Source: Theristus sp. LFF4_11 | Lineage: Eukaryota; Nematoda; Chromadorea; Monhysterida; Xyalidae | Assembly: GCA_030248135.1 (NCBI GenBank) | Contig: JASANC010002349.1 | Location: 166,679 to 230,678 of the forward strand | Length of the DNA: 64,000 bases | Direction of reading: 5' to 3' | In this document: piece by piece, positions 56,201 to 64,000 of the stretch | Position numbering within the stretch: position 1 is the stretch's first letter | Layout: each line of letters begins with the position of its first letter | Notes under the pieces: generated by a model | What the model saw: only the letters and a program-made list of their open reading frames with translations | Told to the model about the DNA's origin: nothing | Databases searched by the model: none | Made by a program: the position numbers and the translations under genes

Positions 56201-59200
56201 GCATGAATGACGGTATCATGCAACCAATCGGAATCGATAAACTCAGTTCGCTGTACAAAAACCCATCTGATTTTTTTGCCGTTTCCCATTTGCAAACACT
56301 TCACACACATATGCATCTTACAGCTTTTCTCGAGTGACAGATTTCAGAAAATATCCAGAAAGCGAAGACGAAAAAAGTCAAAAAGAGCCAATTATGAAGT
56401 AAACTGCTGGAGCGAGCTAGCATGATTATAAATTATGTGCGAGAGCGCATGCACAGTACGCCCACTTGTATCGGCGTTTGTTCACATTCACTTTGAGTGT
56501 CATATGGAAGCAAACTTTATTGTCTGCCTGTAACGCCAGCCATGCGACAGCCATGAAGCAGCAACGACGTTCATGGATTGCAAGTGCTCATTTTGCCTGA
56601 TCTCCTGTACTTTGCTTCCTGTGTGCGTGTATGAGCCAGATGCACACCCCAAACGTGCGTCGTTTTTTACCGTGTTATTTGTGGCGTTCGGTGTTGTGCA
56701 CACGACGACATCAAACACACGCCCAGACACTTACAGACGCAATTAAATTACGTCGCCTGTCTTGCCCCAGCACGCAGCCAGTGTGCAGCATGGCACAAAC
56801 AAATACAGGGTGGCCGTTCAAAATATGCATGGTCATTTCGTCCATGTATTCTTGACAGCTGGCATGAGCATGACATCGCAAAAAGGATTTGTTGGATATG
56901 TATTATCTTTTCTTTTGATTCCGAGGATCAGCACGCAGAGACAGAAAATGTTTCACAAATTGTGCCACTGAATGCTGACTGGATTCAGTGGATTACCATA
57001 AAATGAACCACTTTCGCTTGTTCTGCAATTGGCGTTTCTTCAGTTATATAACTTTTGTAAAAAGTGTAAGGACGAAAATGACTTTATTTTGCATGCATGC
57101 TTGAATGGATTCATTGATGTTAAAAACTCACGTTACACCTGCCAATCGTGTGACACGTGAAATCGAAGGTGTCAATTGTCTGTTGTTCTGTGAATGGTTT
57201 TGCCTGATATTTAACACAAGAAATAGAGAAGAAAGTTCTTTCATTGCTGCATGTATCCACCGAAGTCGCCGTTTCTGTTTTGATTGCCAGGCGTGACAAA
57301 CGAAGAACTGTACCTGCACATACGCAGCAAGGAACATGCTCTAAAATTTTGTGGTACCCTGTTTATGTACGTACATGTGTGATAGCAAGCACACAAATAT
57401 TAAGCCTGTCGGGTGTACTCAAGCAAGCATATTGCAATAAGCCTTTCCACATGCGATGCGTTCATATGCAAGTTTGCATCACGACGCTATGCCACGTGTC
57501 TGATACAACAGCAGCATAATAAGTCGCAAGTAGTTTCAGATGTTTCCAATTCGGCATCGAACATTCGTGTTTCAACAGTTCGTATGGCTGTCTGTTTGCA
57601 CTCTTACACTGTGCTATCCGCATGTGCATGGTACGTACAGTGCATGCAAAAATCACAGGCACTTTTTTTGCGCCCAACTCAAAACCGGTGTAACACTCGA
57701 GATAAGCCATATGCATTGCCGAAACCACGAGTCAAACAGCACACATTGCAACGGCACCATTGGCACAATGCGGGCGAAAGAAAGACACACACGAGCGCAG
57801 ATGCATGTGCACAGAGTGGATGCACGTGCACTGTCAAGCCCTCTGTGCTACATGGCACTGCACGGAGGGGCGCGCGCGTTTTGATTTTCAGTCATTTCTC
57901 GAGTTGCGCAACGGCAGCGATCGCACAAAATACAGACGCGTCTAGAAGGCGCACGCAGCTGAGTGAGAGAGCAAAACTCAAACAGCTCTCGCATGCCAGT
58001 GCAGCGAAGTCGCCAGTGCACTCTGCGCTGCTTCACGGTTTCTTGACGTTCGCCTGCAATTATACGTTTATAGTATGTGCGTGTGTGTTTGCTCAAAGTT
58101 GTGCTTTGCGTGCGCTGCCACGGCTGCTTTCTTGCTCTGTCGCGTTGCAGCCACCATGCATACACATGAACGCCACCATGCACGTCAGCCAATCGATATA
58201 TGAACTGTGAGGCCGAGTGTGCCTGCGCACGACACAACACAACACAAACGCTCTGCTCAGTTGCATCAGCCAATGTGCACACGGACAGTTAGTTGCTAGG
58301 CAGCTGACGCATTTCTGGCTTTATGAAAGACACGAAAACTCGCTCGCCCGCCGTACTTTCATGGTGTCGCGGCATGCCGCTGGTTTGGTAAGAGGCGCGC
58401 GCTCGTCCGTTCATGCGGCGCATGCCACAGCAGCACATGCGTGAAGCGTTCGCTCAGCACGTTCCTTCGTTCGTCTTGTGCGCCATGACTTTCTCAGTAT
58501 TGACATTTACCAAACTGTCTTGCTAACAGGATGATAATACTGTTTCGACAACACCGATACTTGTTGCCTATATGCTCATACATGTAAATTTATTTGCACT
58601 GTAATTTGTGCATGAATGATCGGTTACAGCGATTTCGTGTTCTTTTGTTCTTCTGCCATTTGTTTTCTATAGATGTGAGACGTAACAGTTGAATGACAAC
58701 CACACAGGTACAACATGTTTGTTTGAACCTGCCATTTGCTTTGGTCATTTGCTTGAACCTGCCATCGAAACTTTGAATTAAAGAAGAATGAAACGGAATT
58801 GGGTTTGGTCGGGTTCGGGTATATCCCAAATCCGATTAGTAGCGATATGTCTTTTTTCCAACCCGATACACCGTTCTTTCATATTTCGCGGGTTCTGTAT
58901 TTTGCAAAAAAAGGTGACGGGTTTAAAGAAACATATTGTACAGTAATTTTTGCATGCATAATATTCAGCAACACTGTTTTATTGCAACATTTGATGCCTG
59001 ATTTTAGGGCTGTCCAAAAATCGCATAACCAACAGAACAGTTCGTCACACAAGAGCCCGAAAGCGGTATGTGTGGCAGACGCTGCGAAGTCAGCAAATCA
59101 AGCACGCTCCGAAGCAGTTTTTCAGTCTCCATGTGCGATTTCGCAATTTTTCATTGTACGTGGTGTTGCGCCAGAGTGCACTGATAACCGTGACCTTACG

Positions 59201-60954
59201 AAAACGCCGCAAATTGAGGACGTGATTCTGTGAGACAATTGCAACTGCAATGTCTGACACAAACAATGTCATGGGCGTGCTCTCAGTGCACACAGACTGG
59301 CAATGCTTTTTCTCAGTTGATACTGTGTGTATCTCAGTTCTTCTATGCTGGTATCAATGCGGTAAAACCATGAAAAACCAGACTGACACTGGTTTGGTCT
59401 ACACAAATTGTGTGCCACATACAGAGCACACATTGCACATACACATTGTATCATCAGAATGTCCATGATGAAGTTTTTTTGTGATTTTTTGTATGCCATT
59501 CATTCGGTACGCAATTCACTATCAACCAGAGTTGCCAGCGTGCCAGCAGTTCCGTGGTGAACACATGCCAGCAGTGAGTGTGAGCATTTTCACTTGTGTG
59601 CCAGGGCGTCTGTTGTGTGCTCATGTGGCATATGCAAACACATGCGCTAGACACAGATACACAACTGTAGTTGCAGTGCACCAGCTGGTGTGTGCTGCGA
59701 GGGTGCAAAAGCAACGTCCAACCAGGCGCGCGCTTCAGTCGGCCTTGCCGCGACCACGCGATATGCACATGCGCCTTCTATGGAGGGCGTTTCAGAAGTT
59801 CGTCGTCTTCAAGTTCATGCCTTTCACACAACCGAACGTGCAGTTTTGTTTTCGGCAGCGAATGGTGTGTCGCTGAGGACACACTGTACATGTACATTGA
59901 GTGTGCATCAACGTGCACCGACCAAAAGAATGGTGCAATGCAAAGACTGCAAAAAAACGAGCCGCAGTTAAAGCGGCCACTGCAGTACCACAAAGCATTG
60001 CTGTCTCTCTGTCTCTGTGTTTCACTTATTTCTGTATTATACTCATCGTGTGGTGCACAAATGTACATTGTGTTTGTGCCAAAGTCTGAACGCACATTTG
60101 CATGGACGTGCGCGTGTCTTGCGTATCGCGCGAGACCAAAATCAAATCTCGGCCAGTTGAACTGCATGAGCGCCCAGTGGCGCAGTGTATGACGATTGTT
60201 GTGTGGCTGCGAAGTATGCAGTCATAGTCGGCGCCAGTACCGCCCGTCGTCAATTTCGTCGTCTGCACGGCCCCAGTCTCGTGTACTGCTTAACGAGTCC
60301 ATTTCAGAACTTGCCGTGTCGCACAACAGGCGAACCAGAGTTATGCAAAAGTTGCAGCTACATGCCGCTGCATGTATTCACTCAGGACACGAGTTATTTT
60401 CAACCAGACGTTTTTCAACCAAATGCGTGCGTATCTGCAGATGCATACAAAACTTGATAAAACGGCCTGGCACCACTGACTTGCTTTTCAGAAGCGACAT
60501 GCATACAGTATAAGGTGTCCTGTTTACATGTATTTTCGGCGTACTTTCTGTATTGCAGCGTTTCATTGAGCACACGACGACGCAATTGTGTTCGTGCGCC
60601 GCACAAATGCAGCAGTCAGACACAGTAATAACAATAATAATCGGCCGATTACCGCCTATTGAATGAAATCATCGTTGCACGAGGCACATTACATTCTTCG
60701 TATGCATTTATGTACGTAACGTCGGTACTGTGGATCCGAACGAATAATATCATTACGCGGTAGAAATCGTTCTTATTTAGCCGCTGGAAAAAATTAACGA
60801 TCAGTTTTGACAACAATAAGTGACATACAGAAAATACAAAATCAGTGGCTTCAATCATCGCTTGCTGTTGTTGAAGAATTAGGTGCCAGCCAATTAACGC
60901 CAACTGAGAATAGTTGACAGCCGAAAGAATCGAGAGATCGAGCCCGAGCGAACG
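53266..60954. other. Gene-poor region, part 2
   Basis: About 7.7 kb without a supportable gene. The longest open frame (57413-58210, 265 codons) has unspecific composition and no recognisable domain. Alternating TACATG/GCATGC words remain frequent. The distal end should contain the promoter of the exchanger gene. Confidence 0.35.
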
Positions 60955-63900
60955 ATGCTGTGCAAAGAGCGCCGCGTCTTCCTGGCGCACCGAACGCGTG
61001 TCCGCAGAAAACACGTCTGCGTCACCGGGGGCCTGCTGCTGCTGGTCACCGTGTGCACCACTTGTCTTTTGTCATCCGATTATGCCGAGACGAGAAACGA
61101 TGATGACGACCAAGATCAGTCACAGCTCAGGACTGACAGAGTACAGTTGCTGGCGGACAAAGACAACCAACCAAACGAGTACAAAGCGCCTCCGTTCGAG
61201 CATGTGCTGTTGAAACGGTCGCTGCTGCAACTGGACAGCAGCAGCAGTGCGTCAACGAGCCAGCCGGCCACGGCCGAGCGACCGATTCCCGAACAGTGCA
61301 AGGCGCTGCTGCCCCAAAATGGGTCCGGTTCCGGAGGCCAGTTTCCGGAAGATCTGTTCACCCTGCAGCAACTGCGTCACGGCGCCATCACTCTGCACTC
61401 GATTGGCCTCGTCTACATGTTCGTCGCACTGGCAATCGTCTGCGACGAGTTCTTTGTGCCAGCGCTGGGCGTCATCACAGAAAAACTGGCCATCAGTGAC
61501 GACGTCGCCGGGGCAACGTTCATGGCCGCTGGTGGCTCGGCGCCCGAGTTCTTCACCTCCGTCATTGGCGTGTTCATTTCGAATGACAATGTTGGCATTG
61601 GCACAATAGTCGGTCGGTTTCATGGCCATAGTCGGCCGTATCTTTCAGAATTTTATAAAGTCTCCGTCCATATTACATGCTGTCTATACAGTTTTATTGG
61701 ATACTTCCGCTTTTCTGAATTGTGGAAAATCTGAGAAAGCGAAGTGGTTGTGTCAAAGTGTCCTGGGTTGGTTCTCTGTTACATCAAATGCACGAGTCAA
61801 CCACATGTCATACATGTATACTTTTCAAGCGACTTGCAGGCAGCGCAACGTTCAACATTCTCTGTGTGCTCGCGTTCTGCTGCATCTTTTCCCTCGGCGT
61901 GCTGCATCTCACGTGGTGGCCACTTTTCCGGTAATGTACAGTATTATTGCAGCGTTTGTGAGCAACACACCATCAACAAATCACCTTCAAACGATCACTG
62001 TTGTCGCTTGCAGGGACGTCAGCTTCTACATTCTCGCGTTGGCCTGTGTTGTGTTGTTCTTTTTGGACGAACGCATCGTGATCTGGGAAGCTGGCCTGCT
62101 GTTCGGCATTTACGTAGCTTATTGTTCGTTCATGAAATTCAATGAGCATCTAGAAATTTGGGTGAAAACGGTCGTTCTACGACAGCAAGTGCCGCAGGAG
62201 GGTGCTGCAGAAGCCGACGGCATGGAGGTTAGTTGCTAGTAGCTCACACGTGCACAGGGTTGACAACAGCTGCAACGCTATAGCACGTTCATACGAAACA
62301 GCAGGAAGCGAAAGGAATCAACGCAACGACGGCGATCGGCAGAATGATGGCGACAGGCATCGTGCGCAGTCAGTCCGGCTCGATTCGGCGCACGTCGATG
62401 CCGATACTGCACAGCGGCGCCATGTACCGCAACGGCATCGTGCAGCTGATGGTGCACACGCTCGACCCGCTCAGTGAAAGTATGCGCGCACATTGCATTC
62501 GTTCATCTTGCCGTCGGCTGTTTTTTTTCTGAATTCTTTTGCGGTCGTTTAATTTTGCTTTTTTTGCTCGGCAATGTTCGCAGTGTTTTGCTCATGGTGT
62601 TTTGGAGTTTTGTTTTGTAGTATTAGTAGCTGCATTAGAAAAACAAAACAGAGGCTCTGTTGTGTCACTCGAGCTAGTATGTAGCTAAGCACACGTCGTC
62701 AGTTGCTACAGCAGGATTATTAGATTATTTATTAGCTAATGACGAAGAGCATTTTATTCGTGTCGCCTGCAAGCACAGCGCTTGATTAGCGTGGTTCAGT
62801 GATCCATTCAGCAATTACCACAAGTGCCCTCCAAAAGCACCGCGGAGCAAGTGAGTGAAAGACTGTGGTTGGCAGTCTGGCACACACGTCCAAACTGTGG
62901 ACATGCAAGCAATGCAAGACACGTTCCTAGGATAACTGTTATCCAGTGCTGTTTAGAATGGTAAACGAACCATATTAAGAGAACATAAGCGTGCTCAGAG
63001 GCTGATTTTGATTGATATCAGCTTACAATCAGCAACATTATATTCTAGTGCATGTTGATGACAAGTTAGTGCAACTGCATGGTGTCGCTACGGTACGTGT
63101 TGTGTTGGATAAATCTATTTTACCCAAAGTTATTGTGCAACACGGCGAAACACAAACTCAACAAGTGAATCGAGAAGCATCGTCATCGAACAACGTGCAT
63201 CAACAAGAACCGACTAGTTCAACGGATCAACGGACAACCCCGGAGCTGACTGAGACCAACAACTGCAGTATTTTGAATCCAGCATTTCAGCAATCCCCTC
63301 CAATAGCGCGCAGCCAGCTGTCACCAGTTCACACATCGGAAGGTTTGGTTCGAGCACGAACTGTGTGTGCCACCCGATGTCAGCCGACACAAAAGCACAT
63401 TCGGGCATTTTTGTTTGTTTTGATGACTTGGTTTCGCAGTTGTACTTTTCATTTTTGTTATGTTCGCACCTCTTTTGTTAAATTTTATGGTGTTTGTTGA
63501 TGCTGCGTCGCTTTGTTCACCACTCCCAGTCAGTAAACTGAACATGTTCTAGTTCATCCACACCATTTTAAACACACTTTCTAATTCCTTGCGCTTGTAG
63601 TTTGATGCTGGGACATGCAACGTTGTCAGCATATCCGAACATGCAACAGGAAATAGTTGCACATTTCATTTTAAGCTATTTTCCATTGCTGTGGGCTGAG
63701 GTTTCCTTATTCTCTAAAACGCCGATAAACAGTGTTTTTTACGGTTTAAGCACGAAAAAAACAAAAGAAAAACCGTTGGCTTGCCAGAAGGCAACAACAC
63801 TGACAAAAGTAAACATACATTAAATTCGGTAAAAATGTCTCGCTTTTTCAGTGCCGAATTCGCCGTCCAAGCAACGAGCATTTGCGACGCGGTTCCTCGG

Positions 63901-64000
63901 GTCGACGAAAAGGCGACGCGGATCGATCGGCCACCACAAGACTGGATGCAGTCGCAGAAGAGGTTGGCGATGTCGGGCAACAAAGGCATCACATTCAATG
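60955..64000 (+). CDS. Na+/Ca2+-K+ exchanger (NCKX, SLC24 family), 5' half
   Basis: Plasma-membrane exchanger moving Ca2+ and K+ out against Na+. Exons: 60955-61612, 61840-61930, 62014-62227, about 62302-62479, then a candidate at about 63852-64000 that runs off the window. A hydrophobic N-terminal segment ([17 protein letters not shown]) and an acidic luminal region precede the first TM cluster. The alpha-1 repeat is intact ([41 protein letters not shown]), with Thr in place of the usual Val/Phe. TM helices follow ([58 protein letters not shown]), then the start of the cytosolic loop with [25 protein letters not shown]. The alpha-2 repeat is beyond the window. A 1.4-kb intron precedes the last exon, whose frame is uncertain. 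Confidence 0.85.

Noticed and set aside
57413..58210. A 265-codon open frame
   Set aside because: No domain, no splice support, overlapping frames on the other strand and low-information composition.
1..64000. CRISPR array, operon or prokaryotic defence system
   Set aside because: All supported genes are intron-containing animal families; no spaced direct-repeat array or cas-like gene is present.

Overview
The window is metazoan nuclear DNA. Genes have many short introns (mostly 50-150 bp) with tttcag/tttgcag acceptors, the proteins are animal-specific families, and the spacers are full of transposable elements. Small introns, acceptor AGs just upstream of several start codons and a degenerate CCTAA-rich patch would suit a nematode-like invertebrate, but the organism is not identified by any single sequence here.

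Layout. 0-0.9 kb: a Tc1/mariner-like repeat fragment, then three exons of a C2H2 zinc-finger gene (+). 2.1-8.0 kb: an ADAM10/Kuzbanian metalloprotease (-). 8.7-14.3 kb: a gene-free nest of transposons, in which hAT-like elements with exact 8-bp target duplications sit inside one another, with a Helitron-like insertion and a tRNA-derived SINE. 17.5-25.3 kb: a leucine-rich-repeat single-pass membrane protein (+), whose intron 3 holds a decayed antisense Ty3/gypsy element. 25.7-29.7 kb: a RALBP1-type RhoGAP (-). 30.5-31.9 kb: VTA1/LIP5 (-). 33.7-37.0 kb: UBE2W (-), with two transposons in its first intron. 37.8-39.8 kb: a CK1-group kinase-like protein that looks catalytically dead (+). 40.3-43.0 kb: a protein equal to the cytosolic C-terminal half of a K-Cl cotransporter (+). 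43.3-46.7 kb: a dynein-2 intermediate chain, WDR34/DYNC2I2-like (-). 46.7-60.9 kb: a gene-poor stretch with a 720-bp mariner-like repeat. 61.0-64.0 kb: the first half of an NCKX (SLC24) exchanger, running off the window.

The genes form no operon or pathway; they are ordinary neighbours on both strands covering shedding of membrane proteins, Ral/Rho signalling, ESCRT, ubiquitin, ciliary transport and ion exchange. The most informative sequence is the mobile DNA. The gypsy element ends PPT-LTR-primer-tRNA copy and lacks a 5' LTR and a recognisable gag, which is the shape of an integrated dead-end reverse-transcription product. The nested elements carry duplications and sister empty sites that allow their insertion order to be read directly.

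Exon boundaries were chosen by hand from splice sites, reading phase and family similarity, so single boundaries may be off by a few bases.
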